This document shows, one piece after another, positions 1-8,073 of a stretch of DNA of 15,460 nucleotides; position 1 is the stretch's first letter, and each line of letters opens with the position of its first letter. A program made the translations under genes and the position numbers. This stretch comes from Bacteroidota bacterium (lineage in GTDB: Bacteria > Bacteroidota > Bacteroidia > UKL13-3): positions 1 to 15,460 of the forward strand of contig RGVD01000036.1 in NCBI GenBank assembly GCA_010027395.1, in the 5' to 3' direction. The notes below the pieces were generated by a model. It ran no database searches and was not told the DNA's origin. It saw nothing but the letters and a program-made list of their open reading frames with translations.

Positions 1-269
1 TGACGGGTGCACCCAAAGTAATGGCCATGGAGTTGATAGAAAAATATGAAAATACCAAGCGAGGCTTATACAGCGGAGCCATTGGATATTTTGCACCCAA
101 TTCAGACTTTGATTTCAATGTGGTTATACGCAGTATACAATATAACGAATCCAAACAATATTTAAATTTTGAAGTTGGCAGTGCCATTACCTATGATAGT
201 GATGCTAATTTGGAGTATGAAGAGTGTTTGCTAAAAGCCCAAGCCATGATGAAAGCATTGGCAGGATAA
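1..269 (+). CDS. pabB: Chorismate-binding enzyme, C-terminal end (PabB/TrpE family), cut by window edge
   Basis: Only the last 89 or so residues are present. The reading frame is open back to base 3, so the ATG at 21 is internal and the gene starts outside the window. The fragment begins TGAPKVMAMELIEKYE and continues RGLYSGAIGYFAP...DFNVVIRSI, the conserved C-terminal core of the chorismate-binding fold. Family members convert chorismate, with ammonia from a glutaminase partner, to 4-amino-4-deoxychorismate (PabB, folate route) or anthranilate (TrpE, tryptophan route). Thr before GAPK fits PabB-type sequences (often SITGAPK) better than the usual TrpE SGAPK, so I lean to PabB; the residues that separate the two lie mostly upstream. 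The ending KAQAMMKALAG is normal for the family. It converges with the thioesterase gene. Family is certain; the paralogue is an inference. Confidence 0.85.
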   Translation, partial: TGAPKVMAMELIEKYENTKRGLYSGAIGYFAPNSDFDFNVVIRSIQYNESKQYLNFEVGSAITYDSDANLEYEECLLKAQAMMKALAG

Positions 270-307
270 GAGTTAAGTTTGTGTTTAGATTAATTTTCTA
301 TTATTAA

Positions 308-451
308 GGATTACTTCACACTGACGCACCAGGGTTCGCAATGAAGTTTGAGTTCGTCATTGCGAACCTAAGGCGAAGCAATCTTTTTTAATTCAAAGTT
401 TCAAATAATTTTAATAAGTCAATAGATTGCTTCACTGCGTTCGTAGTGACG
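308..451. repeat. Cluster of three related palindromic repeat arms
   Basis: Three versions of one roughly 28-37 base unit lie between convergent genes. The arm at 355-384 begins CGTCATTGCGAACC and ends GAAGCAATCT. The arm at 424-451 is its inverted, slightly diverged copy, beginning AGATTGCTTCACTGCG and ending GTGACG. A more degraded copy in that second orientation runs from GGATTACTTC at 308 to 344. GGTTCGCAATGA at 333-344 is a perfect 12-base inverted match to 357-368, with 12 bases between, so a hairpin is possible. This resembles the dispersed REP/MITE-like intergenic units, with a GTCATTGCGA...GAAGCAATC core, found in many bacterial genomes. At a convergent junction it may also act as a transcription terminator on both strands. 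Confidence 0.75.
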
Positions 452-459
452 ATTAACTG

Positions 460-873
460 CTAATGAGAATTAAAAAAAGGTATCAATTTATCCATCAAAA
501 CCTGAGGGCAACGTGTAGGTCTATTCGTTTGCATATCAATATTAACTAGAAAAACCTCCCCTGTAGTAATCAGCGTATCATCTTGGTTGCGTATTTCGAA
601 ATGGAATTCTGTTTTCACACCAGGCAACTTTTTAATGATGGTTTTGATGGTTAACAAATCATCATATCGAGCTGGTTTAATATACGTACTTTGAAGGTGT
701 ATAACTGGCATCATTACACCATTATCCTCAAACTCTTTATACGCTAAACCAACCTGCCTTAGGGCATCAGTTCGGCCTATCTCAAAATATTGTGCATAGT
801 TGCCATGATAAACATAGCCCATTTTATCAGTTTCGTTATACCTAACTCTTACTGTGGTTTCGCTTATAAACAT
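460..873 (-). CDS. Acyl-CoA thioesterase, YbgC/4HBT hotdog family
   Basis: A 137-residue single-domain hotdog protein, the usual size for the family. The N-terminal RYNETDKMGYVYHGNYAQYFEIGR (residues about 11-34) matches the 4HBT signature; Asp16 is the expected catalytic acid and His23-Gly-Asn-Tyr follows. The later strands VIHLQSTYIKPARYDD and FHFEIRNQDDTLITTGEVFLVNID fit the beta-sheet. Members hydrolyse the thioester of acyl-CoA or acyl-ACP in the cytoplasm; YbgC in proteobacteria travels with Tol-Pal, but no tol gene is visible here, so substrate and role stay open. It is probably a single transcription unit: 69 bases separate it from the end of the czcA-like gene upstream on the same strand. 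Start at 873 puts the motif at the normal distance from the N-terminus. Confidence 0.88.
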   Translation of the reverse strand: MFISETTVRVRYNETDKMGYVYHGNYAQYFEIGRTDALRQVGLAYKEFEDNGVMMPVIHLQSTYIKPARYDDLLTIKTIIKKLPGVKTEFHFEIRNQDDTLITTGEVFLVNIDMQTNRPTRCPQVLMDKLIPFFNSH

Positions 874-942
874 ATAAATTTATTGAATATTACTATCCGC
901 AAATAAATAATTTACGGCTTTTCGATTTCAAATAACGTAAGA

Positions 943-3900
943 TTATTCGTCAATCAATCCATGTTTTTTTCTGTAAGCCCAATTTACAACCAAAGGAAAA
1001 ATCAACAATGTTAATACTGTGGCTGTTACCAAACCCCCGATAACTACTATGGCCAATGGCTTTTGAGTCTCACTTCCTATTCCAGTTGAAATAGCAGCAG
1101 GCAACAAACCTATCATAGCCATAAGTGCAGTCATCACCACTGGTCTTGTGCGTTCTTTCACGCCAAACTTCAATGAATCCTCAAGGGATAGTTTGTCTTT
1201 TAAATTCTGCTTAAAAACTGTTATCAGTATAACACCATTTTGAATACAAATTCCAAACAAGGCAATAAAACCTATGCCGGCAGAAATACTAAAAATGGTT
1301 CCAGTAATATGGAGCGCCAAAATACCTCCAATAAGTGCAAAAGGAACATTTACTAAAACCAATAGTGAATCCCTTGCATTTCCAAAAGTTATAAATAAAA
1401 TAATGAAGATGATGATAATGCTAATTGGTACAACCTGACTTAATTTTTTCTGTGCACGAACTTGGTTTTCAAATTCACCGCACCACTCGATGTGATAACC
1501 CTTTGTTGGTTTCAATGCCTTATTCACTTTTTCTTGAGCATCCTTTATGGTACTGCCTAAATCTCTTTCTCGTATTGAGAATTTAATGGCAATGAATCTT
1601 GAATTGTTATCTCTATAAATAAAAGCAGCACCACTGGCAGAATTAATTGTGGCTATTTCCTTCAATGGAATCTTTGATCCATTCATGCTAGGTACTTTAA
1701 GGTTTTCCAAATCACTAATTGATTGTCTATAATCTTTCTGATACCTTACCCTTACCGCAAATTTCTTTTCCTCTTGGTATAACAAAGTTGCCGCCTTGCC
1801 CCCAATAGCCATTTCAATTACGGCCTGGCAATCGGAAGTATTGATTCCATAAATTGCCATTTTTGATTCATTTAAAGTAATGTTTAATTCAGGCTGTCCT
1901 ATATTCCTCAAAATACCTAAATCCTTAACGCCCTCAACATTTCTTAAAATATTAGCAACCGTATCCGACATTCGATCAATTTCTTTTAAATCTGGACCAA
2001 AAATCTTTACAGCTAATGATGCATTTATTCCAGCAACAGCTTCTGCAACATTATCTATAATTGGTTGAGAATAATTATAAACAATACCAGGGTATTGCTT
2101 TAGCTGGGCATCCATTTCTTCAATTAACTGATCAGTCGTAATTTTTCTTTTCCATTGTTCTTTTGGGTATAAATTTACCTGACATTGAACATAATAAAAG
2201 CCTGAAGGATCGGTTCCGTCATTACTACGGCCTGTCTGAGATAGAACAGATTCAACCTCTTCAAAAGAATTTAATTTATCTCTAAAAATATGAACCATCT
2301 TAGTCGTTTCGGTCAGCGAACTACTCATTGGTAATTTGGCTTCAACCCAGAGTGCACCTTCATTTAGCGTTGGCAAAAATTCTGAACCCAAATACTTAAA
2401 TGAAAACAGACTTAAGGCCATAAAAGTAAAGGCCACGATAAGACTTATTTTTTTGTATTTATAAGTAAAATTAAATGCATTGAGAACAAATTTATTTACA
2501 CTCGAAACAATAATATTATTTTTCTCTTTGACATTTTTATTTAATAAAATACTTGCTAATACTGGAACCAAGGTCAGCGTAAATATCAAGGCACCTAGCA
2601 AGGCAAATCCTAGCGTGAAAGCCAAAGGAGAAAACATTTTCCCTTCAACTTTTTCAAATGCAAAAATGGGTATTAAACAAGTAATGATAATAAGTTTTGA
2701 AAAGAAGATGGATTTACCAAGACCACTTCCTGTTTTCCTTATTAAACCCGCCTTGGATAAATGATTAAATTTTTCCATCCCTACCTGATGGGCTTTTCTA
2801 TCTAAGACGACAAATAACCCTTCTACCATTACCACCGCACCATCAATAATAATTCCGAAATCAATCGCCCCCATCGATAATAGGTTTGCAGACATCCCCT
2901 TTATTTTCATACATATAAAAGCAAACAAAAGAGATAATGGAATTATTAAAGAAACAATAAGTGTTGTGCGCCAATCGGCCATAAACAAAAACACAATTAC
3001 AGTAACTAAAATAATACCTTCAAATAGGTTCCTCAAAACTGTTTTTGTGCAAAAGGCAATTAATTTATCCCTATCATAAAAGGTCACCATTTTGATATTT
3101 GAAGGAAGAATATTGTTGTTAATATCTTCTACTTTTTCTTTAACATTTTTCAATACTTCTGAAGGATTTTCACCCTTTCGCATAACCACAATTCCTTCAA
3201 CTACATCATCATTATTATCCAAACCTGCTTGCCCAACACGAGGCATACTTGACTCCAAAACCGTTGCTACATTTTTAACTAATAAGGGAGTACCATCTAA
3301 ATTTTCAATAATTATGTTTTCAATATCTGCAACATTGTTGAGTAAGCCAATTCCACGAACTACATAAGCCTGGCCATTATGCTCTATAATATCTCCTCCC
3401 ACATTAATATTACTTTTAGATACTGCGTTATATACTTCAAGTGGTGTTAAATCATATTTAGCCAATAACAGAGGATTTACAGAAATCTCGAATGATTTTC
3501 TAGCACCTCCAAATGAAACAATATCAGCTACACCAGGTACACTTCTCAATTGGCGATCAACCACCCAATCTTGGTATGTAAGCAAATCCACCGATGTTTG
3601 ATTTTTACTTTGTAATGTATACCTAAATATCTCCCCTGTTGGACCATAGGGAGGCTGCACATCTGGCTCCACATCTGAAGGAAAGTTTACATTTCGTAAG
3701 AGATTATTAACTTGCTGTCTGGCAAAAAAATCTTCAACATTATCTTCAAAAATTATTTTTATAACAGATAAGCCAAACATAGAGATAGAACGTACATTAA
3801 TTTTCTTTTGCACGGAATTCATTGCCACCTCAATTGGGATGGTTACAAATCTTTCTACCTCTTCAGCACTCCTGCCATTCCATTGCGTTACAATGATGAT

Positions 3901-4047
3901 TTGGGTATTTGTTACATCTGGAAATGCTTCAATTGGTGTATTTATATAACTCAACACCCCTGCTGTAATAATTAGTAAAGTTGAGAAAAATATAAAGAAT
4001 TTATTTTTTAATGAATAGCCTAAAATGCTGTTAATGAATTTATCCAT
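943..4047 (-). CDS. czcA: CzcA-like heavy-metal efflux RND pump
   Basis: A full-length 1034-residue inner-membrane proton-driven pump. Membrane helix 1 is at about residues 13-33. A large periplasmic loop follows, with IEAFPDVTNTQI near 39-50 and a PYGPTGEIFRYTL stretch near 133-145. A helix cluster is at about 335-500, a second periplasmic loop at about 545-850, and the last helices at about 865-1025. The helix-4 segment DFGIIIDGAVVMVE carries Asp396, Asp402 and Glu409, which match the three acidic residues essential in Cupriavidus CzcA (D402, D408, E415). This pattern is typical of divalent-cation pumps (Zn, Co, Cd, Ni); Cu(I)/Ag(I) CusA-type pumps differ here. The gene is last in a four-gene minus-strand run (channel, adaptor, porin, pump) and is separated from the porin by 153 bases, so it may also have its own promoter. 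Metal specificity is inferred from the motif only. Confidence 0.95.
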   Translation of the reverse strand: MDKFINSILGYSLKNKFFIFFSTLLIITAGVLSYINTPIEAFPDVTNTQIIIVTQWNGRSAEEVERFVTIPIEVAMNSVQKKINVRSISMFGLSVIKIIFEDNVEDFFARQQVNNLLRNVNFPSDVEPDVQPPYGPTGEIFRYTLQSKNQTSVDLLTYQDWVVDRQLRSVPGVADIVSFGGARKSFEISVNPLLLAKYDLTPLEVYNAVSKSNINVGGDIIEHNGQAYVVRGIGLLNNVADIENIIIENLDGTPLLVKNVATVLESSMPRVGQAGLDNNDDVVEGIVVMRKGENPSEVLKNVKEKVEDINNNILPSNIKMVTFYDRDKLIAFCTKTVLRNLFEGIILVTVIVFLFMADWRTTLIVSLIIPLSLLFAFICMKIKGMSANLLSMGAIDFGIIIDGAVVMVEGLFVVLDRKAHQVGMEKFNHLSKAGLIRKTGSGLGKSIFFSKLIIITCLIPIFAFEKVEGKMFSPLAFTLGFALLGALIFTLTLVPVLASILLNKNVKEKNNIIVSSVNKFVLNAFNFTYKYKKISLIVAFTFMALSLFSFKYLGSEFLPTLNEGALWVEAKLPMSSSLTETTKMVHIFRDKLNSFEEVESVLSQTGRSNDGTDPSGFYYVQCQVNLYPKEQWKRKITTDQLIEEMDAQLKQYPGIVYNYSQPIIDNVAEAVAGINASLAVKIFGPDLKEIDRMSDTVANILRNVEGVKDLGILRNIGQPELNITLNESKMAIYGINTSDCQAVIEMAIGGKAATLLYQEEKKFAVRVRYQKDYRQSISDLENLKVPSMNGSKIPLKEIATINSASGAAFIYRDNNSRFIAIKFSIRERDLGSTIKDAQEKVNKALKPTKGYHIEWCGEFENQVRAQKKLSQVVPISIIIIFIILFITFGNARDSLLVLVNVPFALIGGILALHITGTIFSISAGIGFIALFGICIQNGVILITVFKQNLKDKLSLEDSLKFGVKERTRPVVMTALMAMIGLLPAAISTGIGSETQKPLAIVVIGGLVTATVLTLLIFPLVVNWAYRKKHGLIDE

Positions 4048-4200
4048 TTTATTTCAATTTCAAGAATTTTGTTACAATTTGGGCATAAGGGATTGTATTC
4101 GATTAAAGTTGTTGTTAAAAGAGAATTAAACAGCAAGGAAAGAATATTAGACCTAAATCAACCTAATTAATTTAAAGTTGTAGTTTAGTAAAGAACATCA

Positions 4201-5544
4201 TTAAAACTCTGCATGAAGTCTCAGTCCGAAGATATTTACGGGACCTCGGTCGCTGTTATAAGCAGGATTGGCAACAAATTGGTAGTTGGGCGTTAGCCAA
4301 AAGTGGTCTTCGTGAAGCAAGATAGAATAATAGCACTCGGTTATCATTTCTGGAGCATAATTCAAATATCCATCACCTATCATAAAACCATTTCCTCCTG
4401 CTTTCAAGTAATTTTGATGAGGTATTGAAATACCGTTTACAACCGAAGCAATGCCTAATATATCTTCATCACGCTTCCATTTACGCCCACTTATACTCAA
4501 ACCCAAACAGGCACTATGGTCAATTTCCGTAAAAGCCCAAGTTTCATTGTTTCCATCATTCCAACTTAGGCGAGCAAAAAGACCCATATCATTATTGATG
4601 CTATGCTCAATATTGGCACTCAAACCATATTTACTATTGTTTAAGTTTGATTGATGAGAAGGGTCTGTTGAAACCCCCAAATCTCCATCTTTAACTGCTT
4701 GGTTATAGCTTCTCATGGGTGCATTATTGTAATAGGCTAAAACACGAAATATGCCTTTTGATTTCCCTAGTTTATATGGTTTTTCAACTTCAAAAGTTTG
4801 CGCTTGGTATTTTGTCCAATCACCATTCAATTCAGGTCCGTTAGCCACAGTAGGAACACATGACATTCCATACCTTAATGAAAGTTTCGGAGTAATATAT
4901 TGCAAAACAAAACCATAGGTATAGCCTCGAGTGTTAGCGGCATAGTCCCATGCACCAGCGCTCATTAGACTCCAATTTAAAAATTGCGAACGTGGATCAT
5001 GGCTGTATTGGTTGCAATCGAAATAATCAGCATTACTAAATTTACCTGCTGATATTGATACATAGGAAGTGGGTTCATGACCTTGCACTGTATTGGCCTC
5101 ACCTTTTACAAACTCCGTTTTTTTATCTAAAGCTATTTTTTGCTCAATAAACAATCGAGCCAAATATACTTGAGGCCTTGGATCTCCAATTCTAAACGTT
5201 TCACCATTTGTAAAACCTGCTATACCTCTAGCTTGGCTTAATCCGCTTCCTCCAGCCAATTCTGGGTTAAATACAGCATTGGCACCTTTCCATAACTTAC
5301 GACCAATAAAGATGGTGCTTGTTAATGAAATAGCATCTTCCTCTTTGTTTTTTAAGCTATAATCACTTCCTGGTTTACCTTCAAAATCATAATGCCATTG
5401 GTAAACAGTGGTTTGTTGAAAATGAAAACTCCAACTTTGGTCAGCACTATCTGCCTCATTTTGGGCAGCAGCAAAATTAAAAATATTGATAGTAAAAAGA
5501 AATCCTATGAGGAACTTGATTTGAATGTAATTTAAGTATTTCAT
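4201..5544 (-). CDS. OprB-like outer-membrane porin within the efflux operon
   Basis: A 447-residue predicted outer-membrane beta-barrel. A signal peptide occupies residues 1-27 (hydrophobic core IGFLFTINIF, likely cleaved after AAA before Gln28). The mature start WSFHFQQTTVYQWHYDF, the block FNPELAGGSGLSQ...GIAGFTNGETFRIG near residues 92-121, alternating aromatic strands throughout and the terminal FGLRLHAEF ending in Phe fit a porin of the kind annotated as carbohydrate porin/OprB in Bacteroidota. Such porins let small solutes diffuse across the outer membrane. Its position is odd: 84 bases after the adaptor gene and 153 before the RND pump, inside an otherwise standard czcCBA set. This suggests an outer-membrane job linked to metals, such as uptake or leakage balance, but that is inference; the substrate cannot be read from the sequence. 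Confidence 0.82.
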   Translation of the reverse strand: MKYLNYIQIKFLIGFLFTINIFNFAAAQNEADSADQSWSFHFQQTTVYQWHYDFEGKPGSDYSLKNKEEDAISLTSTIFIGRKLWKGANAVFNPELAGGSGLSQARGIAGFTNGETFRIGDPRPQVYLARLFIEQKIALDKKTEFVKGEANTVQGHEPTSYVSISAGKFSNADYFDCNQYSHDPRSQFLNWSLMSAGAWDYAANTRGYTYGFVLQYITPKLSLRYGMSCVPTVANGPELNGDWTKYQAQTFEVEKPYKLGKSKGIFRVLAYYNNAPMRSYNQAVKDGDLGVSTDPSHQSNLNNSKYGLSANIEHSINNDMGLFARLSWNDGNNETWAFTEIDHSACLGLSISGRKWKRDEDILGIASVVNGISIPHQNYLKAGGNGFMIGDGYLNYAPEMITECYYSILLHEDHFWLTPNYQFVANPAYNSDRGPVNIFGLRLHAEF

Positions 5545-5628
5545 ACGAATGATTGTATGGCAAACTTAAAACATTTTTTAGATTAACCTAAATTTAATTT
5601 TAAGCTAGCAAAGATTTGATTAAAATAT

Positions 5629-6699
5629 TTAATCATTCAATTGGTCGTATACCAAAAGTTGCAATTTTGAAATTACTCGTTCGCCTTCTACCAGTCCTTC
5701 CTCGATATATGTTATTCCATTATTATCGATATATGTTTTAATTTCTCTTGTTTCAATTGTGCATTTGTCTTTAAATACCATTACATAGTATTTATTTTTA
5801 TCAAAAATGATTGATTTGGTAGGGACATTTAATTTTTTATCATTCTCAGAATAATTGATAGATACACTTGCGAACATTTCTGGTTTTAATGCGTAATCAC
5901 TGTTATGTAATTTTACGCGAGCTTTCAAGGTTTTACTAACAGGATCAACCACATTAAATATTTTATCAATCACCCCATGAAAAATTTTATCGTAACTAAG
6001 TGTTTTCACCTCAGCTTCATAACCCACTTTGATTTTATCCAAATCCACTTCATACAAATTAACCATAACCCACACATCACTTATATTTGAAATAGTGAAA
6101 ATACTCACATTATCATCCGTTCTAATATAAAATTCAGGATTGATATTTTTTTCAACTATATAGCCTGACATGGGAGCTCTAACCGTGTATGTTGACACTC
6201 CTGATAGGCTAAATATCTTTTGATATTGTTTTTGTTTATGGTATTCAGCAACCGCCACATCATATTCCTTTCTAGCTGAAACCAATTCCCTCTCAGAAGA
6301 AAGGCCATCCTTGAACATATCATTTACAGCATTTTTATTTCTTTCGGCAATGATCATTCGACTTTCAGCTGCAGACAACTGACTCTCATAATCAGCAGCT
6401 TCGCTACTGTTTACAACCGCTAATACATCACCTTTTTTTACAAAATCGCCATTTTCAACATTTACCTTAACCACCCTGCCACTGGCTAAAGGAAATATCT
6501 TTTGTGTATTCTCTTGATCGAAACTAATCTTACCCGTTAGTTTTAGTTCATGCTGCACTTTTGAAATTTTAACTGTATCAAGTTCAATCGCATTCAACAT
6601 GGTATCATTTAAACATGTAACAGCCTCCTCTTTATGTTTTATTTCATGGCTGCATGATACGAGAGCAAACACTAATGCAATACATATTAATTTTCTCAT
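5629..6699 (-). CDS. czcB: CzcB-like periplasmic adaptor (membrane fusion lipoprotein)
   Basis: A 356-residue HlyD/CzcB-family adaptor that couples the RND pump to the outer-membrane channel. It has a lipoprotein signal with lipobox LVSC, Cys16 being the predicted lipidated residue, so it should be anchored to a membrane from the periplasmic side. The barrel-sandwich (lipoyl-like) domain is split: first half ASGRVVKVNVENGDFVKKGDVL at about 72-93, second half RAPMSGYIVEKNINPEFYI at about 174-192. Between them lies an alpha-helical hairpin of about 100-160. A beta-barrel domain (VWVMVNLYEVDLDKI) and membrane-proximal domain follow. The N-terminus has only a few His and Glu residues (SHEIKHKEE), not the long His-rich metal-binding extension of some CzcB proteins. 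It begins 17 bases after the channel gene, so the two are co-transcribed. Confidence 0.93.
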   Translation of the reverse strand: MRKLICIALVFALVSCSHEIKHKEEAVTCLNDTMLNAIELDTVKISKVQHELKLTGKISFDQENTQKIFPLASGRVVKVNVENGDFVKKGDVLAVVNSSEAADYESQLSAAESRMIIAERNKNAVNDMFKDGLSSERELVSARKEYDVAVAEYHKQKQYQKIFSLSGVSTYTVRAPMSGYIVEKNINPEFYIRTDDNVSIFTISNISDVWVMVNLYEVDLDKIKVGYEAEVKTLSYDKIFHGVIDKIFNVVDPVSKTLKARVKLHNSDYALKPEMFASVSINYSENDKKLNVPTKSIIFDKNKYYVMVFKDKCTIETREIKTYIDNNGITYIEEGLVEGERVISKLQLLVYDQLND

Positions 6700-6716
6700 G
6701 TTGTGTATACTATAAA

Positions 6717-7985
6717 CTATTTTATAAGGGCCTTACCTACTGTGTAATTTAACTCTTCAACGGTATTAAAACGCTGGGTATTTAATTCATTTAACTGAAT
6801 GATATTTTGCTTATATGAATCGTAATAATCCAAAAACTCAATTAAGCTAATATTTCTTTTTTGGTAATTATCTATCATACCCACCATTACTTTTTCAAAA
6901 TCGGGTTGAAAATCTTTGTCAAATGAACGATACAAGCTATCCGTCATGATGGTTTTATACCACACTTGTTGCACATCATTTTCTAATTGCAAAACATATA
7001 AATCGTTTTGCTTTTTTGATTGTTCCAACTTAGCCTTTGAAATGGTAATATTTCCTTGGTTTCTATTAAAAACAGGCAAATCAATGCCCAAAGAAACAGC
7101 ACTGTAATCTCTTATGAAACTACCTTGCCTGTCATAAACATAACCAATATTTGCATCTGGCAAACCAACTGAGCGTTGGTATTTCAAATCAGCTTGACTT
7201 AAACGAATAGTGGCTTCTGATATTTTTGCATCTGCTCTATTGGCATAAGCTGTATCTATCAATTGTTTCAATTCAATTGGTATTTGAAAAGATTTGTTAT
7301 TGCTCTCGTTAAGTATAGGCTTAATGAAAGTAGTTTGCTTATTTCCTAAAAGCACTTTCAATTTATTTTGCTCTTCATTCACTTGGTTAACAAGTGCCAA
7401 TTTTTCATTTTGAAGTGAAAACAAAACCGCTTTTACACGAGTATACTCTTTCATAGACAAGTTTCCCTTCTCATATTGACTTTTCAAGGCATTTTGAAGC
7501 CTGTTGAAAGTTATAATTTGATAGTTATATGTGTCTATTGATTTGAGCAGGAAATATATCCGATAAAAAGAAGAATTTAACTGAAAATTTAAAGTCCGCA
7601 GTAAATCATAAAACTGATATTCAGAAATTTCTTTGTTTATCTTTTGAATATTTACGCGTTTGTTTCTTTGTCCCGCTAAATGAATAAGCTGCTTGGCTTG
7701 AAAAATATTTTCACCCGAGTAACCCATATCAAAATACTTTTGGTTGTTTGAGTTAAAAATATTTTGCTCAAAATAAAGATTAGGGTTATCAATAATCTTG
7801 GCTTGAATGATTTGAGCCTTTGCGATGTTGATATCATATTGCTTAGATAACAATTGCAAGTTTTGCTCGATGAAAATATTATGACATTTCTCCAATCCTA
7901 AAGTAAGCGTGTCTGCTTGCTGTGCCTTGACTACATTTAAAGTGATTACCCCAATAACAATTACAACTATTTTCTTACATCTCAT
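6717..7985 (-). CDS. czcC: TolC/CzcC-like outer-membrane efflux channel
   Basis: A 422-residue outer-membrane factor (OEP family). A signal peptide covers residues 1-21, with cleavage likely after VKA before Gln22. The rest is two repeats of long helices and short strands, rich in Gln, Asn and Leu, as in TolC. The strand ADANIGYVYDRQGSFIRDYSAVSLGIDLPVFNRNQG type segment near residues 275-310 (with GIDLPVFNRNQGNI) is the classic strand-to-helix turn of the second repeat. Members form a trimeric tunnel across the outer membrane and periplasm. It is the first gene of the minus-strand efflux unit, 17 bases upstream of the adaptor, and 88 bases downstream of the Smr gene end. I saw no clear Bacteroidota promoter (TTTG / TAnnTTTG) in that gap, so read-through from upstream is possible. 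Confidence 0.92.
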   Translation of the reverse strand: MRCKKIVVIVIGVITLNVVKAQQADTLTLGLEKCHNIFIEQNLQLLSKQYDINIAKAQIIQAKIIDNPNLYFEQNIFNSNNQKYFDMGYSGENIFQAKQLIHLAGQRNKRVNIQKINKEISEYQFYDLLRTLNFQLNSSFYRIYFLLKSIDTYNYQIITFNRLQNALKSQYEKGNLSMKEYTRVKAVLFSLQNEKLALVNQVNEEQNKLKVLLGNKQTTFIKPILNESNNKSFQIPIELKQLIDTAYANRADAKISEATIRLSQADLKYQRSVGLPDANIGYVYDRQGSFIRDYSAVSLGIDLPVFNRNQGNITISKAKLEQSKKQNDLYVLQLENDVQQVWYKTIMTDSLYRSFDKDFQPDFEKVMVGMIDNYQKRNISLIEFLDYYDSYKQNIIQLNELNTQRFNTVEELNYTVGKALIK

Positions 7986-8073
7986 TTTACAGTTACCAAA
8001 ATTGGTTTATTCCCATTAAAGGCTTGTTAATATGAGTTTAAATAAAAATTATAAGACCAAAAACTTTTTGAAC

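Noticed and set aside
905..942. Possible terminator with TTTACG / CGTAAG arms between czcA and the thioesterase gene
   Set aside because: The arms are short, imperfect and AT-rich, and there is no T-run; the pairing is not convincing.
3092..3367. Plus-strand open frames inside czcA (also 1880-2068 and 2480-2764)
   Set aside because: They lie antisense to a full-length, well-conserved RND pump, are Ser/Thr/Phe-rich as expected for shadow frames, and have no recognisable domain.
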